The notes under the pieces are model-generated. The model made no database searches, was not told where the DNA came from, and saw only the letters and a list, made by a program, of their open reading frames with translations. A DNA stretch of 64,000 nucleotides from Coniella vitis (Eukaryota; Ascomycota; Sordariomycetes; Diaporthales; Schizoparmaceae), in NCBI GenBank assembly GCA_011317545.1, contig WUJK01000003.1, positions 2,046,001 through 2,110,000 on the forward strand, written 5' to 3'. Of this stretch, positions 1 to 12,779 are shown piece after piece; position 1 is the stretch's first letter, and each line of letters starts with the position of its first letter. Position numbers and translations under genes: made by a program.

Positions 1-1090
1 GGCTGGGCTTCTTCCTGTTGTGCTAGGCTATTTGGGTTTTTCTTTTCTTGCCACTTGGCCCCCTTGATGCTTTGCTGTTAATGGCTGGAATCCGACATCT
101 GACACTCACTAACAACCGGTGTTCTAGGCCTTTAGAGACCTCGCTCGGTAGGCCCAGAGACCCAATTTCTTCAGATTCCGCTACTCTGCCCAATGGCGAA
201 GTCGCCCAAAACCCCATATGACAGTCCATGCATTTTCTGCCACATCAAATCTCCCACCCCAAGAATGGCTCGCTGCAGCCCGCACAACAGATGCGGTAGC
301 TTCTCCCCTTGCCGCCTCCGTTGTTAAGCGACACAACACTGCTCAACACTTGGCAAATCCGTCGAAAGGAAGCAATGCTCCGGTTGCCGCTCCAGCAGCA
401 GCCAGCCCGCAATGGGCCGAGACTACAGCCCAGCTTTGGACAACCTTGCAAACATCTGCCAGGCCAGTGCCTTCGTGACCGGACGGACTACGCCGTAGCC
501 GCATGGCTTTTGAGGATACACGGTCTAGACCACCAAATGTCGCCTGAGCTCGAGACGCGAAAGACATTTTGGCATTGAGGGCTCCCTGCTTTCCTTGGCG
601 AAACCGACCAGAACAACACATGGGCAGTTTGCGTGCCTTTGCCACGTCGCATCCTCGACGACGTAGCAAAAACCAGTCCAGGACGTGATAGTGTACCGAG
701 GTGGGCAGGTGCACGTTATCGCAACGTTCTGCATGTCATTTGGTCTAGACCTTCGGGTGGGCAGATGGATGGTTGAATGCGGGTATCCAGAGTCTGGAGC
801 ATCCCGGAGAAGGAGTGATATTTCGACGGGACGGGCCACACGGTACAGCGCGACCAGGTCCATACACGAAATATTCAATAGTTCAACTCGCCGACGTTGG
901 ATGCCTGATCTCGTTCCCCTGCTTGTCAATGGTCCACGGTTGGTGCGATTGCTGCGAGGCGTTGCATTTTACCATGTGGTTCTCGTGCTGTGTTGGCATA
1001 CAATCCTCTTGTCGTGGCTCTTAGCCCTCGTTTATAAGCCATGCTGGACTTTCGATGTGGATCTTGGCTAACCGGACCTCCTTTTCCAGA

Positions 1091-1276
1091 GGCGAACAGA
1101 CTGCCGCAGCGCTCGAGGCCAACTTGTCGAATTTGGAGAGCAAATTGGATGAGCTTCTGGCTGCCTTTGAGGACATAACAGGCGATTCACCAGCCCCGCT
1201 TGCTAATGGTACCAGGCAACAAGAGGATTCGGACCCAAAGCACCAGACGGATAGCACAGCCGACAGATTCAATTGA
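1091..1276 (+). CDS. Possible 3' terminal exon, short coiled-coil protein (5' part unresolved)
   Basis: A branch-point-like CTAAC at about 1068 and a pyrimidine-rich stretch lead to an AG at 1089-1090. An open frame follows, reading GEQTAAALEANLSNLESKLD and continuing to a TGA at 1274-1276. The segment is Leu/Glu-rich with heptad-like spacing and then a polar tail, so a short coiled coil is likely. The upstream exon(s) carrying the start codon could not be placed: no candidate donor between about 700 and 1040 gave a convincing in-frame join. The family is not recognised. It could be the end of a small gene or a chance frame. Confidence 0.3.
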   Translation, partial: GEQTAAALEANLSNLESKLDELLAAFEDITGDSPAPLANGTRQQEDSDPKHQTDSTADRFN

Positions 1277-1705
1277 AACTGTCGGCGATCAGCAATATGG
1301 CATTAGAAAAACATGGTGGGTATCTTTCAATAGTACGCGATTTTGCACAGTTCCACAATCAATCGATGGCGCGATTCAATGTTCGTTCGAATTCAAAAGA
1401 AACACATCTCGAGAAATGCCAGCCTCATTGCTCAACAATATGCAATGCTCCTCCACAAAGCACAGAGATGCAGGCAGACACATCAACACGCATTTATGCA
1501 CGTGCACACAGTACTACTATGATGTACTGTATTGTCATCTCGGGTCCTCCAGTATGTGTACGAGCAGTACTTTCCACTCCCCTTCCCCATTCCCCCACTT
1601 CTGCTTCTTTCTCTTCATAGGCTCCGTAGAAAGAGATGAGACGCGAGGGATCGAGATGGGAGGATGGGGACTCAACATATGCCACAAATTATGTCTCACT
1701 GAGGG

Positions 1706-1723
1706 CCCCCCCCCGGGGGGGGG
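1706..1723. repeat. C9G9 homopolymer palindrome
   Basis: Nine C followed directly by nine G form a perfect 18-nt inverted repeat. Such runs slip easily during sequencing and assembly, so the exact length is uncertain. Confidence 0.85.
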
Positions 1724-3546
1724 CGGGCTGGGGTTGGGTGGGTTGGTTGGTTTGCCAGGCTACGTAGGAAAATAGATTATCGCAAAAGGAGCTCATATGG
1801 ATAAGAGGAACAAAACCCCGTTCATTCATTGCACGAGCAAGGTGACGGCCAGACAAGTGACGCAGAACAATAGCACACGCAATGGTTTTTAGTCTTATTT
1901 CATCTCATTCTCAGTATATTTCTCGACATTGCAGAATTATTCACTCGCACACGCAAAATCCATGTCCGACCTGGGATTTGGTCAAGCATCTGGACGCGCG
2001 GAAGGTCGGGGAAGAAAAAAAATTAATAAACAAAACAGCACAAGGGGGAAGCGTAATTATGGTGTTCGTCATGGCCCCAAGCCCGGCCTTCGGATCCGAA
2101 CTGAATGAGAGACCAACATGTCTGTGATCTTCCGTAGCAATGCATTCTTTCAGCTGACAAACCCGGCGTTCCAGCCATCTCGATGACGAGTTTGTGTGCG
2201 AATCCACTGGTCCAGCGACCAGCGAATGGACGGAAGAAGAAGAGAGAAATGGAGGGAAGGGAAAAGAGGAATCAAATGGCAAATGCTCTTTTTGCCCACC
2301 AAAAGCAGCCAAGATATCCATCCACCTCGGCTTGTTCACCCTGTCTGCCTCTTTCAATCTCCCATCTGGGTGTGCGATGCGTTGATCGTGGTCTGGAGAT
2401 GCATCTTTTCTTCTTCTTGAAACTCGAGGGGAGGGGAAAAGGGGCCCGGCGGAAAGGGGTGGTTGGTGACAAAAAGCAGAGGTGGTCGTTTGTTAGATTT
2501 CATCGAGATTCATCAATCACTGCACATAGTAGGAACAAGAAAATTAATAAGTCCGCAGACCGATAAGCACCACCTCCAGACAAAAAAGACAGTGGATACG
2601 TATGATGCACCCGCAAAACAGGCAACCCCCCCCTTTCTCTCTCCCCGGCTCTCTTCCTTCTTGAATATTTGCCAAGTAGACGTCGGGTTTATTCAATATC
2701 CTCAATGCTCTGGGAATCGGGGGATGATTCCAAGATTCCAAAACATAAGGGTGCATCTTTTGAGCCATCGAAGGATCGTCCACAGTGTTGGGCTCCATGA
2801 CTAACAAATCTGCCAAATCTGCCGAGCTCGTGATACACGGCATGCTCCATAATATTAATCTGTCCCAATTATATCTGACTCCCTTGTCGATATCCAGCTT
2901 GAGGACTGTGATCCATTCGGTGAAGGCCGGACAGGCTTTTCGATCGTATGTGTATTGGTAAAATATGTGTAGCGCATTGGAAAAGCTCCAAGAGATTGCT
3001 TCTGTGCATTGTCATTGTTACCATGATCGTCATTATTGTTGAAACTCAAATGAGTGCGTGTACGTATCAAATTCCATTCAATTGACCGACAGTGTGCTCT
3101 TTGTCCACTGTCGGTCTCTCGTAGACTGTGCCTGGTATTTTCATCATCAAGAACCCGTATCAAAACTCCCGTATTTGCCCCTGAACCAATCAAGGAAACA
3201 TCCCAAACCCTTACTCATACTAGCGTAGTGATGCGGTACAGAAGAAGCCCAGACCGGGCCCTTCAGCCCCAAGCTCCCCGACCGTCCGTTACATATGCAG
3301 ACAAGGACATATACATGGCTAGGCCACGAATTCAGCCCGTGCCCTTTTTCCTTTTGGATGACCCCTCTGAAACGTAGATGACATCCCAGAACCCTCAGTC
3401 CTGCCGCTTGTAGTAGATACACATGCCATACTAGAGGGAGTATGCGGCATGTTGTCAGATGTTGCTGACCGCTCGTCACCATAACATCATGTGTTTGAGC
3501 TGCTTCTTTGCTTGTACGCCTTGATGCGACGTACAGGGAAGCTGCT

Positions 3547-6395
3547 TCATGCGTCGCCCTCGGTGATCTCTGCTGTCCAATCCTTGCGAATAGTTAAATC
3601 CGTTAGCTGCTCCGTATTCTCAATCAGGAGACCTTTTTCATTGGCCAAATGCAGCACGCAAATGAAGCAGAAACTGGTTGATATATCGTCCATGACTGGT
3701 TTGGGATAGACTTTTTGCAGGTCATTGACGATGTTGGTGAACTTGAGTGTCGGATTGTTGTCGGACGGGGGCAATGGCTCGTCGCTTCCATTCTCTGGTG
3801 CTGCTGGAGGCGGTACCTGTGTGGGCATATGTTAATACAAATTCATGATTCTCTTGCCGATGAACGCCAATAGAGGACATACCGAATCAAGCTTCTCCAT
3901 ATCCATGCCCTGCCATATCGACTCCTTGAGTTTTCTGATGTCCACCTTCTTGGCCACACGCGCGTAATTGACGTACTCGGGCCGAGCACGTCGGTTCATC
4001 ATCATGGTACCAAATACGTCCGTAGGATTCGTAACCGTCAGACCATTGAAAGCGCCTGTAGCACCCATAGTGTCCATAGCACCTGCATCCGCTCCAGGTG
4101 AGAAGTGGTCGCGAGCATCTGCAAACTCATCATCATCGTCGTCAAGCCCACCAGGAAAGCCCGGGTTGTCGTCTTGGAAGAAATTGGCATCGTAATCACC
4201 CTGCGGACGGGCGTCGTCTCCGTTGCCTTCAATACTCTGCATGGGCTTCTGGGAAGCCCAGAATGCCTGGTCCATTTCACCTTCTGGCACATTCTGGCGC
4301 GAGTCTGCATTGCCAAAGACACCTCGTTTGCCGAAGCCTCTTCTGCGACTCATCCGAGCTTTTGGTTTGAGGAACAGGCTCAGTAGTTGTTTTGAGTTGA
4401 AATGTTTATCGTCTGGCAGTAAATTGCGGGTCTTGGACTTCCAGTCCTTCTTCTGTAGCGATATCGCGCTGTTGGAGGTAGCCTGTGTGTAAAGAACCTC
4501 GCCAAGCGCAGGCGTCATGGACGCTGCAAAGTCGATTTCAAAAGGCTCCTTTTCCTTGCGCTGCTTCGTCTGTGTGGGTTTATTAACGTCCTTGATCTTC
4601 TTGATCCGCCAATGTTCGGCATTGCTCCAATTCTTTTGTAGCGCTTGGTCAAAGTACGCCAGAATGTCCTCATGCATCCTGTCGGGCTTTTGTGCGTGCA
4701 TCATGGAGACGTTGACAAAGTCATCGTCTGGCGAGGCGTCCATTTCATCCCCGTCGCGTTCGCCCTCGGCGCCATCTTCGCCCAGGCCAGCATTAAAGAC
4801 ACGCATTTGTGGTTCCAGTGCCGCTTCTTTGGCCCACGCCTCACCTCCTTCGCCAAATGCGACGTCGCCACCTATTGAAAAGTCTCCGAGGCCTTCTCCG
4901 TCATCGAAGCCCAAGAGGTTATCATCGACTTCTAAACCTGACTTGCTACCAAGACCTTGCTGAGCGTCCTGCTCTTGGTCTTGTCGCCAGTCTTCAGGTG
5001 CTCGCAGGAAAGGAATGTCGAGAGATCCAGAAGGATCGCCAATTTCAAATTCCTTGAGCGAAGGGCAGACATCCATAGCATCTAGTCGCGTCAGATCTGG
5101 AAAGAACATGGCACCAAGGGTATTGAGGTCAATCTCGACGTCATCTTCCTGCTCCTTTTCCCGATTGCGAGCGAGCAGAGATTTGACACTCTCAGTGTCC
5201 GACTCGTCGTCTTCGTCCTCCTCGTCCTCCCCGTCTTCCTCGTCTTCTTCGCCACGCTTGCGCTTCTTGTTGAGATCATTCATACCCGCCGAGTCGTCAC
5301 TGCTGTCAAAGACGATGCGTCCTTTGGGGTCGATCATGAGGTGGTTGAGCAAAAGGCCTTTGGCACCCCCTTCGTCGAAGTCTGCCGATGCCTTCTTAAA
5401 CAAGGGATCAACTGCAAATTCTAATTCGAATCTCTTCAGTTGCAGTGCCGCAAAGGAAGGCGCTAGAGTGGCTTCGGATGATCGTTGGGTCTAGCCTGGT
5501 GGTTAGAATATCTGAAGATAGTGAAAGGGAAGGTTCTATCACGAGAAAGAGCACTGACCTTGCGCTTTGGTTTCTTTCTGACGTTTCCATCTTCGTCAAC
5601 TTCTTCTTCGCTCTCTTCCCCCTCTCCTCCCTCACCATCATCTCTCTTCTTTCTGCTGTCTCTACTATCTGCCAGACCACTAAGAAGTTTTCCGGTTTCG
5701 GTCGCAACACTGTCAACACGGCTCGTATAAATCTTGACACAACCGTCCAGTGTGCAACTGGCCTTTTGAAAATTGACACCATCTCCTTCTTTAAGTAATG
5801 ACATGTCATGAAAGTAGTCAATCAGGGCAAAATTCCACGAGTTGGTCGCGTTAATCTTGTTGTCTGTCGCCATTTTCATCCACTCTTCGAAGTTGGCCAG
5901 GATAGGGACACGCTTCATAGGCGTGACCGCAGACCCTGACACGACAAGATCGTCATCATCGGGAATCAGGCTGGAGCGAGGGCGGGGCGTCTTTTGGCGG
6001 GGTCCAACAGATGCAGGAGAATCGTTTTCGAGGTCGCTTTGGTTGGCACCTCCCGCCTTGCGTAATGGTGTGGTGGCAGCGACCTTGAGCTTGTTGACGT
6101 GCGCCTCCTGGAGGGCTTGGCGCGAATGTAATCTTCTCGCTTTCTCTTCGGCATCGTCGTTGAGGGGTATCCTGAACGCAGCCTGTAAGCTTCCTAGCCA
6201 CGTTTCTCGCGCCTGACGCGCGTAGGGCTTCCCTCCGACCCGTCAAACTCACTTCACTGGGGATGGCTTGAAGGGCGAGTTTGTCCTTGAGCCAGAGACA
6301 ACTCTGCTCCCCGCGCGACTGACGCTGCTCGCACGGTTTACGCTGGCCGCGCGCTGGGCGCTCTCGGGGCGCGGGGGTTGAGAGCCGCGCGCCAT
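3547..6395 (-). CDS. BRN1: Condensin complex subunit 2 (kleisin, Brn1/Cnd2/CAP-H)
   Basis: Four exons: 6395-6253, 6171-5559, 5490-3883, 3816-3547. Introns of 81, 68 and 66 nt have GTGAGT, GTCAGT and GTATGT donors; the joins keep frame and give 877 aa, normal for fungal Brn1. The start is the ATG at 6395, followed by a Ser/Arg-rich disordered N-terminus typical of the family. Diagnostic Barren-family blocks are the KIPLNDDAEEKARR stretch right after the first join, the NATNSWNFALIDYFHD block, and FELEFAVDPLFKKASADFDE (about residue 256) at the third-exon start. An acidic D/E run follows, then the conserved C-terminal winged-helix region. The protein is the kleisin that bridges the Smc2/Smc4 heads and holds the HEAT subunits, compacting mitotic chromosomes. 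The exchanger gene starts divergently 1.17 kb away. Identification is firm; exon edges are inferred from consensus and frame. Confidence 0.93.
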
Positions 6396-7566
6396 TATAT
6401 TAGTCGATGCCGACGTTCGCGGTCCGGAGCGATTCGTGACTGGCTATAACACAACGTTGAATCTACCGTCAGCCTGCGCGCAGGCCGGACATACAGCATC
6501 AACACCAAGAGTCTGAGAGTTTGGTTGTTGTTGTTTGTTGTCTGAGGAACGCGTTTGTATCCATTTGCTTAGTCAGTACCGCGTTACCTAAGGCTTAAGT
6601 GACTTGATGACTCAGCCTGAAAACGTCGTACGTATGTACAGCAGCCAGTGGGACGCGGGCTGCGAGCCTGCCAGCAAGGCATTACTAGCTAGTTGGCTAG
6701 GTACCTTGATACTTTTGCTACGTAGCACTATGACAGAAGGTACAGGTCGCCCAAGCTTATCATTGTCCGCTAATGCATTAGACCCGATGAAGCCCGCCCT
6801 GGTGACGAGACAGGGCTTTGGCTGCCTCTTTCTCAGACAGAAGACTGCAGTCCAGTAACGCTTGCTTCCCAGCCGCTCGACGTGGTCGCCAAGATGCAAG
6901 TGGACAATGCTGCGCCTGATATCGCCACGAGCTTTCCAAACCCACGACGGCCGCCTGTTCTGTTCAACGCCAGAACCCTTGGAAAATTAGTCTCAGTGTT
7001 TAGCGAGCGGATGCCGATGTGCCATAATTGAGTGGGCCGGGCCGCGACTGAGAAAGGCCATGAATCATCTGTCACTTGATGCCGAGCATTTTATCATTTC
7101 TATTTCCAACTCTTCCCGCCCAGACACTGGCTCCTTTTTCTGCTTTCCCTCTTAAAGTGTCGACCCTCGTTTCTCTCTCTGTGCTAGCGCTGCGGCTGAT
7201 CTCGCGTGTGTCATCCTTGGGCTTGTCCACGGCTGGACTGCGCGCTGCCGGTTTTATTTTTTAGTCCGACTCAAAATAGCCTCACAGGCATTTAAGAATT
7301 TGACGGCGGCGCATCGACCTGCACCTGGTTAAACCCCGCGGTTCTTGCCATCAAGCCCGCCTCAAGTGTTTTGGATACCGTGGCTGTAGCCAATCGGCTC
7401 GGCAGCGCCAGACATCGACAATCGCAAATCTCGTTGCCACTATTTGTCTCAGCGTCACCGTGTCGCAGTGTCTCCCCAATATACATTCAGACGTCCGTGC
7501 TGTACCCTGGCGCACGAGCTCTCTGTGCAAGGGCAACATGTTATCCGAACACCAGCCTCTATCAGC
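6396..7566. promoter_or_regulatory. Divergent intergenic region between condensin and exchanger genes
   Basis: These 1.17 kb separate two divergent start codons and should hold both promoters and 5' leaders. The part at 7080-7260 is pyrimidine-rich on the + strand, consistent with the exchanger promoter or leader. No specific factor site was assigned. Confidence 0.4.
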
Positions 7567-10500
7567 ATGGCTAGACTCAACATCAAACAGACGCGCTCCA
7601 CGTCGGGCAGGTTCTACCTAACAGTCGTGTTACTGTCCTTAATAGCCGCTTATGCTCTCGTGGTCAAGGGCCAACAACAGCCGCCAAGCACAAGCACTTC
7701 GCAAAACCGTCTCGCAGCGAGAGCCGCTGAACCTGTCTGCAACGATGTTCACCTAGCCGGGGACCAGTGCGCCTTTGTACGGCAGTACTGCGTCGATGAC
7801 GAACCAGGACTGGTGTCATACCTAGGATTCTACTACTGCGGCCTCCCCAATGTGAAGCCCATTGCTTTTGCACTTCTCGCCTTCTGGCTGGGTCTGCTCT
7901 TTTCTACAATCGGTATCGCAGCGAGCGACTTTTTCAGCGTCAACCTAAGCACCATTGCCAGCGTGCTGAGAATGCCCGAAAGTCTGGCTGGCGTTACTTT
8001 TCTCGCGTTGGGAAATGGATCTCCCGACGTTTTTAGCACCTTCGCAGCCATGGGCTCTAATAGTGGGAGTATGGCCGTTGGCGAACTTATCGGCGCAGCG
8101 GGCTTCATTACGGCCGTTGTGGCTGGCTCGATGGCGCTTGTTCGCGAATTCAAGGTCAGCAAAAAGACCTTTGTGCGAGACATTGTCTTCTTCATCCTGG
8201 CTGTCACCTTTACTATGCTCTTTCTGTTGGATGGAAAAATTCGCTTGTGGGAATGCAGCTTGATGATCGGCTTCTATGTCTTTTATGTCTCGTTTGTCGT
8301 TGCGTGGCACTGGTACGCGTCAAGAAGGAAAAGAAGACGGAGCAAACAGGCCGCATCTCGAAGCCACTTCTCCGTGGTGTCAAGTCCCACACACGACGAT
8401 ATTGAGCCGTACCAGGACGCCCAGGACGAGAATGCAGAGGATAATGGAACAGTGGGTCAACGGCGCAGATTGGATAGCTTGGCAGACTTTGATGCCTTGG
8501 AATCCGGTCTTCTGATCCATGTCGAGGATGCCTCTCGGGAAGAGGAAGACGATGAAGAGGACGAGGATAACAAGCGGATCGTGGCTTCCGAGATGGCAAG
8601 CAGCATGCGTGTCAATCGTCCGCGCTGGAGGAGGGCTCACAGTACTGTAGCGCCCATCCGGCCCAGCTTGATTGGAGCGCTTGAATTCCGGTCAGTCCTG
8701 GCTTCGTTGGCGAAATCTAGGAACATGCGCTTGGCTCCTTTGCAACGAGGATATTCGGACCACAACTCGGCAGGACTGTTATCTGGGACAAGTTCAGAAC
8801 AAGATCCGGAGGAGCCATACATTGATGACCCGGATTTTGCCGTTCTGGCAGCATCGCACTCCGCTTCAAGGAACAGAGCATTGTCTTCTGGCGATGCTCC
8901 CCGCCATTTGTCTCAAGGCAACGTTCCAGATCCAGCACTACTATTGCAACCTTCCAAAGCAATCACCAACCAGGAATCCGATAGCGCAACCGCACATATG
9001 CAAGACAATGATCGTTCAGCGGCTCGACAGGCAGTCGGACAGCGAAGCAAGGCGCCAGGTCTGTCTACTGCCTCAACTGTGGGTGGCCATCTTGCGCCGC
9101 CCCCAGACCTTCTACGTCTTGGCCTGTCCCCCGATTCGGTAGCCGAGCCAACACAACGCGCTCTTCCCGCATTGTCACTCAATATACCGAACGCCAACCT
9201 GCATCCAAGTCAGAACTCGTCGCCTTCGCTGTCTCCTTTTCCAAGCTATGAATCACCGGTGTCTCCTGGGTATGCCTTATCCAGGCAGCCATACTTACAG
9301 CTACCGTCCCCAGCAGTACAAGAATATGACCATATTCCTGGACTAGACCCGCCTGATGCGCCTAAACCAATCAAGTGGTGGCCATACAACATTCTACCGC
9401 CACCGCACATCTTGTGGCGGACTTTGGTTCCTACATTGCAAAGCTGGAGAGAAAAGAATATTTGGGACAAGATCTTTAGCATCTTATCGGTACCGAGCGT
9501 CTTCTTGCTGGTCATCACCTTGCCTGTTGTGGAGACGGAGCCTCTAGAAGGTGAAGAAGACGAAGATGGACAGAACCAACCAGCGCATCTTGGCGCTAGC
9601 GGACTGGAAATTCCTGGCACTGCCATCGCTAGCGAAAGCCAAGCAGCTTTGATTCCAGAAACCGAGTGGCAAGAGTACCGAAGACGGTCAAACTCGTTCA
9701 GATCGCGGTCATCAAGTGCCTCTCGTCCTAGGCTTAGTGCTTTAAATACACCTGCAGAGGCTGTCAATAGCGAACGATTTCCATTTCCAGAACAAAACAG
9801 CCCCAATCCGGGTCTCAACCCAGGCCCCTACGCGGAACAGCCGCTGTCGATCGCTACAGCTGCCTCAGAACCGTCCACAGAGCAGGAGGCCAGCTCCTGG
9901 AAAAGATGGCTGGTGGCCGTCCAGATCTTTACCGGTCCCCTTTTCACTGTCTTTATTGTGTGGTCAAAGTACATGGATCAGCCTACAAGTGTCCTTGTCA
10001 AAATGATCCTGTGGTCGCTCGCTGGATCTCTGGTACTCCTTGCCCTTTTGTTGGTTGCTACCTCTCCGGAAACGAAACCAGAGTACCACTTCCTCTTTTG
10101 CTTCTTTGGCTTTGTTATCAGCGTGGCCTGGATCTCGACTATCGCAGAGGAAGTTGTTGGGGTTCTGAAAGCCGTTGGCGTCATCCTAGGCATGTCGGAG
10201 GCCATTCTTGGTCTTACAGTGTTTGCGGTGGGAAATTCGGTCGGCGACTTGGTGGCTGATATCACGGTTGCGCGACTAGGGTTTCCTGTCATGGCATTGT
10301 AAGTTGTTCATCTTACCTTTTCTTCTTCTTTGTCTTCTTTTTTTTTTTTCCCAACGTTATATGTGATGGCTAACAGTTCCGTCCAGATCTGCATGTTTCG
10401 GTGGCCCCATGCTCAACATCCTCTTGGGCATCGGCCTGGGAGGAACATATATGACCATCAAGTCTGCCAATGACAAGCACTCTGCGCACCCGGACGTACC

Positions 10501-10717
10501 ACTGCACTACAGGTCCTACCATCTTGACCTCCCTGGCACGCTTTTTATTTCTGCAATGACGGTGCTGGTCACCCTGCTCATGCTGCTGATTCTGGTCCCC
10601 AGCAACGACTGGATGATGACGAGAAAGATTGGGCTGACGTTGATTGCATTGTGGGCTGTAGGCACAATTGCCAACGTGGTGGTGGAAGTTACAGGTGTTT
10701 GGGAGGCGGTTCAATGA
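7567..10717 (+). CDS. Cation/Ca2+ exchanger of the CCX/NCLX type (vacuolar or ER sodium/calcium exchanger-like)
   Basis: Two exons, 7567-10298 and 10387-10717, with an 88-nt intron (GTAAGT donor, CTAAC branch point); 1020 aa. The first in-frame ATG, at 7567, precedes a hydrophobic signal/anchor segment at about residues 19-38. A Cys-rich lumenal segment (CNDVH...GDQCAFVRQYC) follows, as in NCLX/CCX relatives. Two Na/Ca-exchanger alpha repeats are visible: GNGSPDVFS at about 149-157, and GNSVGDLVAD at about 889 running across the intron into ACFGGPMLN. Between the two membrane halves lies a long hydrophilic, Ser/Pro/acidic loop (about 270-690). Known relatives exchange Ca2+ for Na+ or H+ across vacuolar, ER or mitochondrial membranes; cation and compartment here are inferred. 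The low-complexity loop is probably cytosolic and regulatory. Confidence 0.88.
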
Positions 10718-11472
10718 TGGAGCTGAAGGCTGCCACTCTATCACGAGCTTTTGTACTTGTCCAGAGCGTACCTTGAATTGTATACAGTCAATATTTTACC
10801 GTATTCATGACTTGCAGCGATGCTGGGTAAACGACGCTGAAGTATTGTGATGCCTGTTCTCGTCGCTAGCATCGAGAACATTTTGCTTGGTTGACTCGCC
10901 TGAAATGTCTCTGCAGATGCGACAAAGATGGCACCCGTTGTTCCAGCAAGCGGACATCAGAGTCAAAAGAAAAGAGAAAAGATGCTAAAGTTGGATGTCA
11001 AAAGTCCAACCAAGAGTCTGGCGTATGCCGAGCCGTGTCAAAACGGCAATCGCCAACAACTAGCGAATCCCAATGCGCTCTCCCGGTCGGGTGGCCGAGC
11101 TCCGCACGGCACGGCACGGCGGGCAAAGGCAAGCGGAGACTGGACGATGAGTCCGTCCTATGTATCATTTCATACCCACCCGCAATGCTCCCTTTTCTGC
11201 CTGCACCACCAATTGTTCTCCTGGAACAAACACCGTGGAACACACAAGCCATCACACATACACAGATCATCTCCTGTTATAGATCTATCTCCAGAGTTTC
11301 ACTGTCTCTTTTGGCCCCTTGTTACTTTCTCCTGGACTCGGATTCTTCTCACCGCCCACACGGGTGCAGACCGCCACCAAAAAGTGTACAGCTACCACAC
11401 TCTCCACAAAAGCTGCGCACCTTTCTCCTCTCTTTCGCAAACGCCCACACCACCACCACCACCAAAAAAAAG

Positions 11473-11512
<40 letters not shown>

Positions 11513-11515
11513 AAC
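10718..11515. other. Intergenic / FolB-gene leader
   Basis: No gene was recognised. The right half (11200-11460) is C/T-rich and ends in an A tract immediately before the next start codon; it is probably the promoter and 5' UTR of the FolB-domain gene. Confidence 0.45.
11464..11510 (+). repeat. A8-G-A38 tract ending 5 nt before the FolB-gene ATG
   Basis: Eight A, one G, then 38 A, followed by GGAAC and the ATG at 11516. If transcribed, the leader would carry an internal poly(A). Exact length is subject to sequencing slippage. Confidence 0.8.
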
Positions 11516-12549
11516 ATGTCCCTACGAAGCCTCTGGACCGTTCGCCAGGCTGCCGGCGAGCCCCTGGCAGTCGTCCGCGTCCGCGACCTGCACACCGCCG
11601 CGGTCGGCCCACGCGACGCCTGGGGCCGCAAGCACGCCACCCAGCCCGTCGTCATTTCCGCCGAGCTACACTTTTCCCGCCCCTTTGAGGCTTCCGTGGC
11701 AGGCGACAACGTCACGGCAGGCGATACCGTCCACTACGGCACTTTGAGCAAGCTCATCCTCGCGTGCGTCGAGCGCTCCAACGAGCACGTGCAGACGAGG
11801 ATAGCGGCTGGGGCGGGTGCTGCAAGTGGCACCAGCGGCAGTACCGAGGAAACAGTGGACTTGCGCGTGCTGCTCGAGATGATATGGATTGTCCTGACGG
11901 GCCGCAATGTGAACGGCGAGGATGCGGCGCCCGAGGCGAAGCCGCTGCTCGACCTGGCGCGGTTGCGCTTCATGTCGCTGACGGTGACGCTGCCCAAGGC
12001 TTCTCTACTGGGCGAGGGCGTCAGTCTGACGGCGGCAAACGTCTTTCCGCCTCATCTAGCGTCGCTGTCCATGTATGGCTTGTCTCTCAAGGTTCACAAG
12101 CTGCGCGTGCCGACGCTGATTGGCGTGAATGCCAATGAGCGGACGGCCAAGCAGTTTGTAGTGACGGATGTCGAGATTGACAGGTTTGACTACTACCCTG
12201 ATCTATTCTGCGAGCTAGAAAGGATTGTTGTCAAGGTAATGTTCTTGTCTTCTCTGACAGCACTTCCTTTCCTTGTTCTCCTTCTCCCCAAATCAACTAT
12301 CATCAATACTATTGTCTAGACATTTCATACTAACCAAAGCCTAAGGCCATGGAAAAATCGGCCTTTGATACGCTTGAGGCTCTCGGAGATTATCTAGCCA
12401 AGGCCATCAGGAGGGAGTTCAAGCCAAACCCCAAAGAACTCGTTGCTGGAGATGAGGGCTGGCAAATGCTGATCAGCATGGCAAAGCCCACCGCCGTACC
12501 GTTCGCTGAAAACCCAATCGTTGAAATGCGCGTCGCCGCGCTTCCCTAA
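11516..12549 (+). CDS. Dihydroneopterin aldolase-like protein with two FolB-like domains
   Basis: Two exons, 11516-12235 and 12346-12549, with a 110-nt intron (GTAATG donor, CTAAC branch point, CTAAG acceptor); 307 aa. Two FolB-like halves are visible. Residues about 17-90 run from VRVRDLHTAAVGPRDAWGRK to DTVHYGTLSKLIL. Residues about 195-280 contain LIGVNANERTAKQFVV, then CELERIVVK, crossing the intron into AFDTLEALGDYLAKAI. The tandem arrangement recalls the dihydroneopterin aldolase part of fungal Fol1, which acts in folate synthesis, but no HPPK or DHPS domain follows. The protein is therefore not trifunctional Fol1; a pterin substrate is inferred only. The ATG at 11516 is the first after the A tract. 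The gene converges on the DUF3605 gene, with stops 230 nt apart. Confidence 0.78.
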
Positions 12550-12779
12550 TGAATGGCGGGGCATCAGGCTACCGACAACACGTAACCTGCTCTCTTGGAT
12601 TGCCTTGCTTTGGGGGGCAAAGTTTTGGATACAGATCTCTCCGCGCACGCTTCACTAGACAGACAGGTTGATAAGCCATGGGCGACGGGTCTGCTCCCTG
12701 AGGGCTAAGCCTGCAAGTCGTCCTGCTAGGATGCCAACGTCATTCTTACCACATTACCTGTCCACGGATAAGGTGACAA

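Larger units (their letters stand above)
1..3546. other. Intergenic region, gene-poor
   Basis: Apart from the likely orphan exon at 1091-1276 and a C9G9 tract at 1706-1723, no reading frame here has recognisable homology or gene-like splicing. The stretch around 2190-2470 is purine-rich on the + strand, as in the CT-rich leaders of ascomycete genes, but no gene could be attached to it. Confidence 0.5.
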
